Below, piece after piece: positions 9,001 to 15,070 of a stretch of 16,113 bases of DNA. Position numbers and translations under genes: made by a program. The notes under the pieces are model-generated. The model had not been told where the DNA came from and searched no databases. It saw only the letters and a program-made list of their open reading frames with translations. Numbering within the stretch: position 1 is the first letter of the stretch; each line of letters starts with the position of its first letter. Location of the stretch: positions 1 through 16,113 of the forward strand of contig DBCB01000139.1 in NCBI GenBank assembly GCA_002303765.1, written 5' to 3'. The stretch is from Planctomycetaceae bacterium UBA969. GTDB taxonomy: Bacteria > Planctomycetota > Planctomycetia > Gemmatales > Gemmataceae.

Positions 9001-9552
9001 GAATCGCAGTTTTTGAAATTCTATCCCCAGCAGCAAGGCTATCAATATTTTTTAATTGATGCAGATTCTAAAGATCTTTCTGAAATCGAAGAGGCTTTTA
9101 AAATCGGATTGTCTGACTACGGGGCCAAAGTTTCTAAATCAAAAGATCTTGTCGAACGATTTGCATCTGTCGAAAATGCTTACTTATCAATGTTTCAGGG
9201 ACTTGGCACCATTGGGCTTCTTATTGGTACTATGGGCGTTGCAGCGGTGCTAGCACGCTCGGTTTGGGAACGAAGAGCAGAGCTCGGCTTACTTTCCGCA
9301 CTTGGTTTTACCCAAGTCGATGTTGTGCTTGTTATGCTATTGGAACATGCATTGCTTTTGTTTCTTGGTTTGGGGATTGGTACCCTTGCTGCGCTTGTCT
9401 CTGTGCTTCCGCTTGAACATTCCACAGCAACCCGCTGGGGCGTTCTTGCTTTATTGCAAGGCGGTATGTTTTTCTTTGGGTTGATGGTTTGCGTTGCAAG
9501 CCTTTGGTCGATTCGTACAAATAATTTTGTCGCGGCCATGCGTAAAGAGTAA
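6022..9552 (+). CDS. Large FtsX-type ABC permease with two permease domains
   Basis: A 1176-residue integral membrane protein, partner of the ATPase just upstream. A first membrane segment lies near residues 17-40. A very large extracytoplasmic region (about 45-560) follows, and then a first FtsX domain of three segments at about 563-690 with the ERRASQVGTVLALGAT helix-loop. Two further segments lie near 709-765. Another single segment is at about 790-805, with a second ectodomain to about 1055. The C-terminal FtsX domain (about 1057-1170) has ERRAELGLLSALGFTQ. Two copies of this signature show a fused duplicated permease, so one polypeptide can supply both membrane halves. Ectodomain 1 carries an EF-hand-like loop at residues 265-276. 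Such transporters often handle lipids, lipoproteins or hydrophobic compounds, but the substrate here is unknown. The ribosome site is weak (AAAGG about 13 bases ahead). Confidence 0.88.
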   Translation: MSFSLGQFVVNTARFHLKGNLAVLMGIVIATASLTGALLVGDSLRGSLADTVKNKLIWVNEAVLAQRFFNEQIVVKLGEKTAIPAIILKASIQVRDDQDCLVTQISSAQVVAVPEEFWQDAGKSAQWKNLKGAWLNHQAAIGLKISEKQNVVLRIEKPSAIPRESFLGNREDVVDSITLEVEKVLDRSDKYAGFNLFPGMDAPATIFVPLQLLQEKLGITSKINSILTSKSGMQDKFRSLLTLSDYELTFKGPEDRALDLFAKFDRDKNQVLEKREYQGKMPSKLIPLLQSQAGTIDIESVQKFFRANRNYYSLESSQMLVSPNLAQKADDLIQEMGLQSSQIMVYLANNIQEKNNVVPYSVIAGIDATLQKKLGVKLAANDKPGQKIWLLDWNESPLKPALGDLVSLEYFLPEVVGKPIEKKDSFQFAGYIPAEINLVDPEITPDFPGITDKLSLDSWNPPFPYDNKRIKPRDEKYWQDFRSVPKAFIDLDAAKNLWGSRFGKITSIRVYPTNLSFPDGFAADFQARLLKLIDPISVGFVFQDLRARFQQSSQSGTDFSGLFVGFSFFLILSALILVALLFRLHLERRASQVGTVLALGATQKQVAHLLLLEGLLVAGLGVLLGLGVACVYAIGLLQYLKSNWPDSSLQQILKLHIPFKTLCMGFVLAFIMSAVAIFRTSRTLVKTSVMTLIKGGYLDSTVLNSKQPLSLLIYGSLFMILGFGMLFLPSSQDHELKALKFFGAGGLVLTSGLFFLGAFLRYVYKIMVFGHGLDGLARLALRNMARNKTRSLLTAGLLSSAAFLIIAVEPFRKEADSNTGKNSGTGGFSIVVETNIPVLSGLDGPSGIETILDGVQKSNRGNPQRARQQVDRFKNVLKDVKVYSLRFNPGDDASCLNLFAPSKPRILGVPNSLQQRGGFLFSATTEPLENPWKLLDSSNPFVNAFVEKNTVEWMIHSGLGKDYKIQDASGKDELLKFAGLFQGSVFQSEILIGESQFLKFYPQQQGYQYFLIDADSKDLSEIEEAFKIGLSDYGAKVSKSKDLVERFASVENAYLSMFQGLGTIGLLIGTMGVAAVLARSVWERRAELGLLSALGFTQVDVVLVMLLEHALLLFLGLGIGTLAALVSVLPLEHSTATRWGVLALLQGGMFFFGLMVCVASLWSIRTNNFVAAMRKE
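6814..6849 (+). other. EF-hand-like calcium loop inside the permease ectodomain
   Basis: Residues 265-276 read DRDKNQVLEKRE. Asp1, Asp3, Asn5, a hydrophobic residue at 8 and Glu12 fit the EF-hand loop. Position 6 is Gln rather than the usual Gly. It is preceded by a helix-like LDLFAKF, as an EF-hand requires. A weaker half-match (GTIDIESVQKFF) follows about 30 residues later. The location is extracytoplasmic. Confidence 0.55.
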
Positions 9553-9590
9553 GTTTAGCTTAAAGAGTCAGTTTAATTAGGAGTTGGTTC

Positions 9591-10820
9591 ATGCAGAAAA
9601 ATTTTGGTTGGTTGTTCTATGTCATTCTTGCTGGCCTTGCTTGGGGGACTTATGTTCCCATTGTTTTTTATGGTGGCAGAGAATTAACCACAGAGCGCGG
9701 CACCTTGGGCGGTAGGCTGACTTCCATCCTTTGCGTTGGCATGGCTTATTTTGTACTTGCGGTTCTGATTCCATTGGTATTGTTTTTGACCAAGCAGCAA
9801 GCTTGGCCACAAATGAAAAAGACAGGTTTGATTTTCTCCGGGCTTGCTGGGGTTATGGGCGCCCTTGGTGCGATTTCCGTAATCTTTGCTTCTAAGGCTG
9901 CTGTTGATTCTGCTAATGCCTTAGGCCTGCCAGAAAACACTTATCGCATTTATATTGCCCCTCTAATCTTTGGCCTTGCTCCTGTAATCAACACCTTGGT
10001 TAGCCTTTTCTGGCATCCAAAACCTGATCAGCCTTGGCATTTTGGTTTGGAGAAAGTGCCTGGCTATAAGTTGTTCCTTGGTATTATTCTCGTTGGGTTG
10101 GGCGCTTTTTTAGTTCTTTACTCCAAGGAAGTTTCTGAAATTAAACCCTCCGCCCCAATAGTTGCACCTTCTACTTCCGCTGTTGCTGAAACTAAAGCAG
10201 TTGAGAAAGTGGAGTTCGTTTCTGAGTGGATCTTGTTTGTTGTCTTGGCGGGCCTTGCGTGGGGCACTTATGTCCCGATTATATTTTATGGCGGGTTAGA
10301 ACTAACCGGAAAACCAGGTGAGTTAGGCGGCAGGCTCATGTCAATACTTTGCGTTGGATTGGCATACTTCTTGATGGCGGTGCTAATTCCTGCAGGTCTT
10401 ATGGGCGCTGGAGTTCCAAGCTTTGCATGGCCTTCTAAATTAAGTACCCCAGGCTTGGTATTTTCAAGCCTTGCGGGCGTTGCGGGAGCAGTTGGTGCCA
10501 TTTGCGTAATTTTTGCCTCGAAGGCAGCCGTGGATGCTGCAAAGAAAAGCGGGTTGCCACCAGCCTCTTTTAGGGTTTACATCGCTCCTTTGATTTTTGG
10601 CCTCGCACCCGTGATCAATACCCTCGTCAGCTTGCTATGGCATCCTTCGAAAAATGGAGATTTCCTTCATTTTGGTATGGAGCATACTCCCGGGCCATTG
10701 CTTTGGATTGGCATTATTTCCGTCGCTTCAGGTGCCTTTTTGGTTCTGCTTTCCAAGGAGCAATCCGAAGTTCAAGCTGGCCCTCCTGCTGCAAAGCCCA
10801 ACTCTGCCCCAGCTAGGTGA
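9591..10820 (+). CDS. Tandemly duplicated multi-spanning membrane protein (DMT-like architecture, function unknown)
   Basis: A 409-residue membrane protein made of two closely similar halves (residues about 5-183 and 213-395) joined by a Ser/Pro/Ala/Glu linker. Each half appears to have five membrane segments, for example LAGLAWGTYVPI, SILCVG(M/L)AYF, the segment before FASKAAVD, YIAPLIFGLAPVINTLVSL, and a final G-A-F-L-V-L helix. Blocks such as FASKAAVD and APLIFGLAPVINTLVSL are identical in the two copies. Ten helices as 5+5 recalls the drug/metabolite transporter superfamily, but I cannot assign a family by motif and do not name a substrate. AGGAG at 9579-9583 stands seven bases before the ATG. 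It lies 38 bp after the ABC permease gene and five bases before the next gene, consistent with the same operon. Confidence 0.8.
   Translation: MQKNFGWLFYVILAGLAWGTYVPIVFYGGRELTTERGTLGGRLTSILCVGMAYFVLAVLIPLVLFLTKQQAWPQMKKTGLIFSGLAGVMGALGAISVIFASKAAVDSANALGLPENTYRIYIAPLIFGLAPVINTLVSLFWHPKPDQPWHFGLEKVPGYKLFLGIILVGLGAFLVLYSKEVSEIKPSAPIVAPSTSAVAETKAVEKVEFVSEWILFVVLAGLAWGTYVPIIFYGGLELTGKPGELGGRLMSILCVGLAYFLMAVLIPAGLMGAGVPSFAWPSKLSTPGLVFSSLAGVAGAVGAICVIFASKAAVDAAKKSGLPPASFRVYIAPLIFGLAPVINTLVSLLWHPSKNGDFLHFGMEHTPGPLLWIGIISVASGAFLVLLSKEQSEVQAGPPAAKPNSAPAR
9606..10775 (+). repeat. Internal tandem duplication within the membrane protein gene (units about 9606-10140 and 10224-10775)
   Basis: The two units encode protein sequences that by eye are about 70 percent identical over some 180 residues, rising to about 75 percent in the membrane segments. 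At the DNA level they differ at many third positions, so the duplication is not brand new. The copies are direct and in frame, separated by a roughly 30-codon linker. Confidence 0.8.
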
Positions 10821-10825
10821 ACCTT

Positions 10826-11215
10826 ATGAATCAGGATGAATTGATAGCTTCATTCCAGGGTGTGCTTGCACACCTCTGGATGATTCGAACATTCTTAAAG
10901 CACGCGGATGAAATTCAAGACGATGAAAATATGCTTGAAGTCCCAAGAACCCTGTTTGATTACATTCGTGCGACCGAGCCCGCTTATCAACGTGCAGATT
11001 GGGCCGACTTTTTTCATAGGTTAAATGGCAAGTTTAGTCGTTTAAAAAAAGCTAACATCTACTATCAGGAAAACTTTAAAACATTCTCGGATCATACAAA
11101 TTTTCAAATGGCTGCAAGTTCACTTGCCGCTTGTATAAGTAGGCTTCAAGAATTGCTCAACTTGGTTGATCAATTGCCTCAACAACCCTCATCTTCTTCG
11201 GGTCCAACTATCTAA
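10826..11215 (+). CDS. Small helical protein of unknown function
   Basis: A 129-residue soluble protein that I do not recognise. It is rich in charged residues and looks almost wholly helical. It has aromatic clusters (HLWMIRTFLKH near residue 16, ADWADFFHRLNGKFSRLKKANIYY near 58-80) and a low-complexity Ser/Gln/Pro tail. There is no signal peptide and no membrane segment. I chose the ATG at 10826: AGGTGA at 10815-10820, which also contains the stop of the preceding gene, is five bases ahead. An in-frame GTG at 10817 is an alternative that would add three residues. It is the last + strand gene of the left run, and its last 27 bases overlap the convergent ligase gene. Confidence 0.65.
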   Translation: MNQDELIASFQGVLAHLWMIRTFLKHADEIQDDENMLEVPRTLFDYIRATEPAYQRADWADFFHRLNGKFSRLKKANIYYQENFKTFSDHTNFQMAASSLAACISRLQELLNLVDQLPQQPSSSSGPTI

Positions 11216-11899
11216 TAAATACTTTTCCTGCACAAGTTTGTTCATCGTATCAAGCGGAAGATCTTGTAGGTTTTGCGTTGCCTTCCACGAGTCTTGCAAT
11301 CGTGAAACGATCTCGCTTCTTGCGATGGGCAGGTTGGTTAAAAATTGTTCATGCACTCTGTCGAGGCGGTATTCGGGCTGCCTTGTAGGGTGCTTTAAAT
11401 AGTTTGGGATCATCCCGATATTGAAATCATAAAGGATGGATCCATGATGCAAAATGAAAACACTTTTTCGTTGTTGAGCATTACCGGAGAACTTTTTATT
11501 ATCCCAAGCCAGATCGCTGGTGCCATCATGTGTAATGCCAGAAATACCTAAACAGCTTGCGATTTGTTCCATGATGCTGACATAAGAACTTTTGATGGTT
11601 GCCAAACCAGGCCGAGTATCGGTTCGAAGAATAAGGGAAAAAAGCAAGCAACCTTTTCCCAGTAAAACGGTGCCTCCGCCGCTAGAGCGCCTTAAAATTG
11701 GCACCTTGGCTTTTAGACATTCCGCTTCTTTTACATCGTCATGAAATATGCCACCAGAGCCTAGAATTACAGCGTTTTCTTGAATTTCCCAGATGCGCAA
11801 ACATTCGTCCAACTGCCCCAGTTCAGCCTGAAGCAAAAGCGCCTCATCGAACGCAAGGTTTTCGTGGGGATCAGCAAAAGTTTTATCGAGGAATAGCAT
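11189..11899 (-). CDS. lplA: Lipoate-protein ligase A family (biotin/lipoate A/B ligase domain)
   Basis: Counted from the ATG at 11899 this domain has 236 residues. It would activate lipoate with ATP and attach it to a lysine of lipoyl domains (2-oxo-acid dehydrogenase E2, glycine-cleavage H protein) in the cytoplasm. Motifs: an N-terminal ENLAFDEALL (13-22), RRSSGGGTV (70-78) matching RRxSGGG, and KKFSGNAQQRK (135-145) holding the conserved Lys and the GxAQxR motif, followed by HHGSILYDF. The short length, without the C-terminal accessory domain of E. coli LplA, fits the short LplA/LipM-like class, so octanoyl transfer is a possible alternative. The ATG has no good ribosome site, and the upstream frame is continuous with the rhodanese domain, so this is probably the C-terminal domain of the fusion. 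An in-frame TTG at 11911 is another start. The 3' end overlaps the + strand gene by 27 bp. Confidence 0.85.
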   Translation of the reverse strand: MLFLDKTFADPHENLAFDEALLLQAELGQLDECLRIWEIQENAVILGSGGIFHDDVKEAECLKAKVPILRRSSGGGTVLLGKGCLLFSLILRTDTRPGLATIKSSYVSIMEQIASCLGISGITHDGTSDLAWDNKKFSGNAQQRKSVFILHHGSILYDFNIGMIPNYLKHPTRQPEYRLDRVHEQFLTNLPIARSEIVSRLQDSWKATQNLQDLPLDTMNKLVQEKYLLDSWTRRR

Positions 11900-12253
11900 T
11901 TTCTTTTTCAAAGGTTCGAGTAATCCGCCCGCTTGTTTCCACGTTTCTATCCCGCCACGAATAGCAAAAGATTTCGAAAACCCAATGCCTCTAAGATGCT
12001 TGGCCCAACTGGCCGCGCTAGCGTCATCCGGTCAGGCACAATAAAAAAACACCCAGTTATTTTTATCAATGCCTATAGCCCAAGAATTAATTTCTTCAGC
12101 ATTTGCTTCTAAACTGACAGAGCTAGAAATTTTCCAATTGCTTTGTTGTTTGCTAACCCTACTTCTAATATCCAAAATACAACAACTTGTATCATTGTTG
12201 TTTATTTTAAATGCCTCTTCAGCAGTTATTCTTAGGCTGAGCGGATTGATCAA
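11189..12253 (-). CDS. Candidate selenoprotein: rhodanese domain fused through an in-frame TGA to lipoate-protein ligase
   Basis: The frame starts at TTG 12253-12251, overlapping the birA stop (TTGA), and runs to the stop at 11191-11189 with a single internal TGA at 12034-12032 (codon 74), giving about 354 residues if TGA is read through. Residues 1-114 form one rhodanese domain: LDIRS (27-31), then WVFFYC-A-[TGA]-PDDASAASWAKHL, then RGGIETWKQAGG (99-110). Rhodaneses of the YCxCPxEA group, as I recall them, have Cys where the TGA stands, so reading it as selenocysteine gives C72-A-U74-P. Homology continues undisturbed on both sides. The ligase domain starts at about residue 119 with no stop and only a short linker between. 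TGA ends several neighbouring genes normally, so the genetic code is standard. Alternatives: a nonsense mutation or a base-call error. A sulfur- or selenium-transfer role near lipoate metabolism is inference. Confidence 0.6.
11998..12016 (-). promoter_or_regulatory. bSECIS-like hairpin downstream of the in-frame TGA
   Basis: On the mRNA strand, GC-GGCC (12016-12011) pairs with GGCC (12005-12002) and, past a two-base AA bulge, with GC (11999-11998). The apical loop is AGUUG (12010-12006), containing GU. The loop begins 21 bases after the TGA. In E. coli fdhF the apical loop begins at a similar distance (about 18 bases), and it also needs a G/U-bearing apical loop bound by SelB. The pairing was worked out by hand. 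Confidence 0.5.
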
Positions 12254-13047
12254 GGTTGGCTTTCTGCGTAGGGATTAAATGCGCTTAAGTGCAAAATGTT
12301 TTCGGGAACAAATTGTTGCTTGGTTCCTGTAGATGATTCTAGTTCCAAGTATGCAAACGATTGATTTAAAAGTTTTCCTTCATGCTTTTTTCCGTGCTCT
12401 TCAAGCAGCACTTCTCTGCCTAATAATCCCATCCCAGAAACCCAGTCTTTTTCAAGCATTTGTACATTTCCATCAAGTAATTGATGGTAGATTTCATCAA
12501 GGTTTGAAAGAAGTCGTTTTGCGATTTCATGGGTGTTTAATGGGTGCGGAGTGAATTGCTGCATCGAAGTAGCAAAAGGTAATCCCAAGGTTGCAAATTC
12601 TAAAGGCGTTTGCAAAATATTAAGACCTATTCCAACTATGGTGCCAGCGGATTGCTCAATCAAAATACCGCTCATTTTTCTGCCATCCACCAGAATATCA
12701 TTGGGCCATTTTATACTTGCTCTTGTGCCAAGAAAATCTTGAATCGTATTGCTTACAGCAACTGCAGCCCAAGCAGTGAGTATTGCTGGCCGCCTTAAAA
12801 AAGCGGGGGGAAACAACAGTACCGAAAGTAAAACCGATTGCCCTTTATTTGCATTCCAAACCCGCCCATGCTGGCCTCTTCCATAAGTTTGGCTGTCAGC
12901 AATTATTGCTAGCCCATTATTTGCTATTTCCCCAGAGTGAGTTGCAGCTTGATTCGAGGTGCTATCAAGTTCATCGAAGTGCCAGGTTAATTTTCCAATC
13001 ACCTTGTGGTCGAGTTCCCAGATGCTTGTTGGCTTCGTTGGCATCAT
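12250..13047 (-). CDS. birA: Biotin--[acetyl-CoA-carboxylase] ligase, without DNA-binding domain
   Basis: A 265-residue biotin-protein ligase that makes biotinyl-AMP and transfers biotin to a lysine of carboxylase carrier proteins. Motifs: DELDSTSNQA (25-34), the nucleotide/biotin loop GRGQHGRVW (56-64), KWPNDIL (113-119) and GRKMSGILIE (122-131) with the conserved Lys124. A small C-terminal SH3-like domain follows (about 212-255). There is no N-terminal helix-turn-helix, so this is a monofunctional class I ligase and not a repressor of biotin genes. The ATG at 13047 overlaps the nadC stop (ATGA). A second ATG follows immediately and could serve as start. The stop TGA overlaps the TTG of the rhodanese frame. 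These two overlaps indicate strong translational coupling in a cofactor operon. Confidence 0.92.
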   Translation of the reverse strand: MMPTKPTSIWELDHKVIGKLTWHFDELDSTSNQAATHSGEIANNGLAIIADSQTYGRGQHGRVWNANKGQSVLLSVLLFPPAFLRRPAILTAWAAVAVSNTIQDFLGTRASIKWPNDILVDGRKMSGILIEQSAGTIVGIGLNILQTPLEFATLGLPFATSMQQFTPHPLNTHEIAKRLLSNLDEIYHQLLDGNVQMLEKDWVSGMGLLGREVLLEEHGKKHEGKLLNQSFAYLELESSTGTKQQFVPENILHLSAFNPYAESQP

Positions 13048-13919
13048 GAAAAATTATAATCCAACGCTAAATCCAATGCTGGTGCAGAATGCGTGATTGC
13101 GCCGATGCTTATCCGATCAACCCCTGTTAATGCTACTTCCCGTACATTTGCGATGGTAATTCCGCCTGAGGCTTCAAGCAAAACATCGGGCGCTATAGCA
13201 TTTTTTCGCTGAACCGCAGCATTCATATCTTCATTGCTCATGTTATCTAGAAGAATAATCGTGGGGGAAGACTGCAATGCGCACTCAAACATTTCCAAAT
13301 TATCCACTTCGATCTCGATATCCCATGTGCCTGGAAAGTATTGCCTCGATAATAAGATTGATTGTCGAATCGCAACCGGCCCTCCGCCTAAAGCTGCCAA
13401 ATGGTTGTCTTTAATTAAAATCCCATCGGATAAATTCATTCGATGATTGTGCCCACCGCCACATCTTACTGCATATTTATCGAGGTATCTCCAACCAGGT
13501 GTCGTTTTTCGAGTGTCTAAAATTTTTACGGGAAGATCATGCACCTTAGCAACAAATTTTGCACTTAGAGTTGCTATTCCTGAAAGTCGTTGCATGAAAT
13601 TCAGTATGATTCGTTCCGCAGATAAAATGCCGCGCATCGGACCTTGAATTTTAGCAATCAAACTTCCATGCTTTAATGGTTCACCATCTTCCATGAGTGA
13701 AAACCATTCAGCTTCAGGCGCAATTTTTCGCAACACCCTTTCGCCAGCCTCGATTCCTGCAAGAACCCCATCTGTGCGGCCTACCAAGGTTGCTTTTCCT
13801 TTTAAATCCGATGGCAATGTGGCTTTGCTGGTCAAATCCCCAGAAGAATCGATATCTTCAGAGATTGCCATTTCAAGTAACTGCGTGAAAGTCTTGTCTT
13901 CAAAAGTGTTAAATGGCAT
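13044..13919 (-). CDS. nadC: Nicotinate-nucleotide pyrophosphorylase (quinolinate phosphoribosyltransferase)
   Basis: The enzyme converts quinolinate and PRPP to nicotinate mononucleotide, CO2 and pyrophosphate, the last step of the de novo route shared with salvage toward NAD. With the ATG at 13919 it has 291 residues, normal for NadC. Signatures: EDIDSSGDLTS near the N-terminus (21-31), MQRLSGIATL (109-118), DTRKTTPGWR (135-144), GGGHNHR (154-160) and KDNH (170-173), all substrate-binding segments of the type II PRTase barrel. A GAGG eight bases before the ATG supports this start. A TTG at 13952 would overlap purQ by 8 bp and add 11 residues with no family match, so I reject it. The stop overlaps the birA start. 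Confidence 0.94.
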   Translation of the reverse strand: MPFNTFEDKTFTQLLEMAISEDIDSSGDLTSKATLPSDLKGKATLVGRTDGVLAGIEAGERVLRKIAPEAEWFSLMEDGEPLKHGSLIAKIQGPMRGILSAERIILNFMQRLSGIATLSAKFVAKVHDLPVKILDTRKTTPGWRYLDKYAVRCGGGHNHRMNLSDGILIKDNHLAALGGGPVAIRQSILLSRQYFPGTWDIEIEVDNLEMFECALQSSPTIILLDNMSNEDMNAAVQRKNAIAPDVLLEASGGITIANVREVALTGVDRISIGAITHSAPALDLALDYNFS

Positions 13920-13944
13920 TTGATGAGCCTCATTAGAAAAGACA

Positions 13945-14715
13945 TTACTCAAAGTATTTTACAGCGTTTTTAAAAATTGCGAAACCCTCGCCCTCTTTTT
14001 GCAAACCGTTACGAGTCCAACTCGGATGTTGAGTTGGCAATACATGTCGTTCAGGGTGTGGCATCAAGCCAAGAACCCTGCCAGATGGGTCGCAAAGTCC
14101 TGCGATGTTTCCTTGGGAACCATTAGGGTTGTGCGGGAAACCATCTAGCTTGCCCTGCGGGTTGACATAACGAAGCACAACTCTGCCTGATTTTTCGAGG
14201 CCATCAAGCATCCATTCTTCGCGGGACACGAAACGGCCTTCACCATGAGCAGTAGGAACAAAAAGGGAAGAAAGTCCGGTAAGGAAGGGACAATTATCAG
14301 GTCGAACTTCAAGATTGACCCATCTAGTCTCGAATTTGCCTGAGGCATTGTGAGCTAAGGTGGCAACAGGGCCATCTTGATCCGGTTGCAGAATAAGGCC
14401 AGCCTTAAGTAATACTTGGAAGCCATTGCAAACCCCAAGAATGAGCTTTTCGGAATCACGAAAAGCTCGAAGCTCGGATTGGAGAAAATGGGTAAGCTGA
14501 GAAGCCAATATTTTTCCTGCAGCAACATCATCCCCATAAGTGAATCCCCCTGGAATGACCAGGATTTGAAATTGCTTAAGAATTGAAGGGTTTTCCCGAA
14601 GTTGGAGTATATGTATGCGTTCTGGGCGGGCACCTGCCTTTTCAAATGCGAAATGCGTTTCCATATCGCAGTTGGAACCAGGAGCTCTAAGAATGAAAAC
14701 TTTTGGAGAAGCCAT
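13945..14715 (-). CDS. purQ: Phosphoribosylformylglycinamidine synthase, glutaminase subunit
   Basis: PurQ is the class I glutamine amidotransferase subunit that releases ammonia for FGAM synthase (PurL) in purine biosynthesis. The 256-residue protein shows RAPGSNCDMET (10-20), IPGGFTYGDDVAAGKILA (54-71), the nucleophile Cys96 in LGVCNGFQVL, and the His220/Glu222 pair of the triad in MPHPERH near the C-terminus. It is a stand-alone subunit, so a separate purL should exist elsewhere. The ATG at 14715 fits the usual N-terminus, with a weak AGGG about ten bases ahead. It is the first gene of the - strand cofactor operon, 25 bp upstream of nadC, and diverges from the rRNA promoter. Confidence 0.94.
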   Translation of the reverse strand: MASPKVFILRAPGSNCDMETHFAFEKAGARPERIHILQLRENPSILKQFQILVIPGGFTYGDDVAAGKILASQLTHFLQSELRAFRDSEKLILGVCNGFQVLLKAGLILQPDQDGPVATLAHNASGKFETRWVNLEVRPDNCPFLTGLSSLFVPTAHGEGRFVSREEWMLDGLEKSGRVVLRYVNPQGKLDGFPHNPNGSQGNIAGLCDPSGRVLGLMPHPERHVLPTQHPSWTRNGLQKEGEGFAIFKNAVKYFE

Positions 14716-14861
14716 GTTTGTTTACCCTAAATCAAAGAAATAAACCCAGTGTTATTTTAGAAAAACCGGAGTGCTTAAAAAATATTATGCAGGAAAGATG
14801 AAGAGAAACAGCAATAAAATGCCTTAAAAATGAATGCTTTAAAAAATATTTATTCCAACTG

Positions 14862-14889
14862 TTGACTCCACGGAAATGAAGCCTATACT
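14862..14889 (+). promoter_or_regulatory. rrsp: rRNA operon promoter (sigma70 type)
   Basis: TTGACT (14862-14867) and TATACT (14884-14889) are separated by 16 bases, each five of six matches to consensus. The 30 bases upstream are A/T tracts (TTTAAAAAATATTTATT), resembling an UP element. The start of transcription would be near 14896, about 320 bases before the 16S gene. It is the strongest promoter match seen in the window. Confidence 0.65.
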
Positions 14890-14967
14890 CAAATTATCCT
14901 CATAACTGAGGAAAGAAAAAATGTCGAGTTAAAGAAGTCAGCCTCGGCTGGCCGAATTAATTAGACA

Positions 14968-15004
14968 GTGTGATCTTTGGTCACATTTAATGGATCTTTG
15001 ACAA
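14968..15004 (+). promoter_or_regulatory. rRNA leader hairpin plus boxA-like antitermination site, module 1
   Basis: GTGTGA (14968-14973) pairs with TCACAT (14981-14986), including one G-U pair, over a seven-base loop. Six bases later GGATCTTTGACAA (14992-15004) resembles the boxA consensus TGCTCTTTGACAA. A hairpin followed by boxA is the layout of Nus-factor antitermination sites in rRNA leaders. Confidence 0.5.
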
Positions 15005-15025
15005 TTCGATGATTATAGCCAAATA

Positions 15026-15068
15026 GCGAGGATGTGTCTGCTTAAAGTTAGGTAGACGCAATCCTTGC
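15026..15068 (+). ncRNA. Long stem-loop in the rRNA leader
   Basis: GCGAGGAT (15026-15033) pairs with ATCCTTGC (15061-15068), and GTGTCT (15034-15039) with AGACGC (15054-15059) next to a one-base bulge. Together these make about 14 pairs including two G-U pairs, with a terminal loop of about 14 bases. It is a leader RNA element, possibly for processing or folding. It lies between the two boxA modules. Confidence 0.5.
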
Positions 15069-15070
15069 GA

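Noticed and set aside
12032..12253. The 73-residue rhodanese frame as a stand-alone gene
   Set aside because: It stops in the middle of the rhodanese fold and lacks the second half of the domain, which follows in the same frame.
12250..13047. BirA as a biotin-operon repressor
   Set aside because: The protein begins straight with the ligase domain and has no N-terminal helix-turn-helix.
13920..13952. TTG start for nadC overlapping purQ by 8 bp
   Set aside because: The extra 11 residues have no family match, and a GAGG site supports the ATG at 13919.
11189..14715. Alternative genetic code with TGA as a sense codon
   Set aside because: nadC, birA, the thioesterase, the ABC ATPase and the duplicated membrane protein all end normally at TGA.
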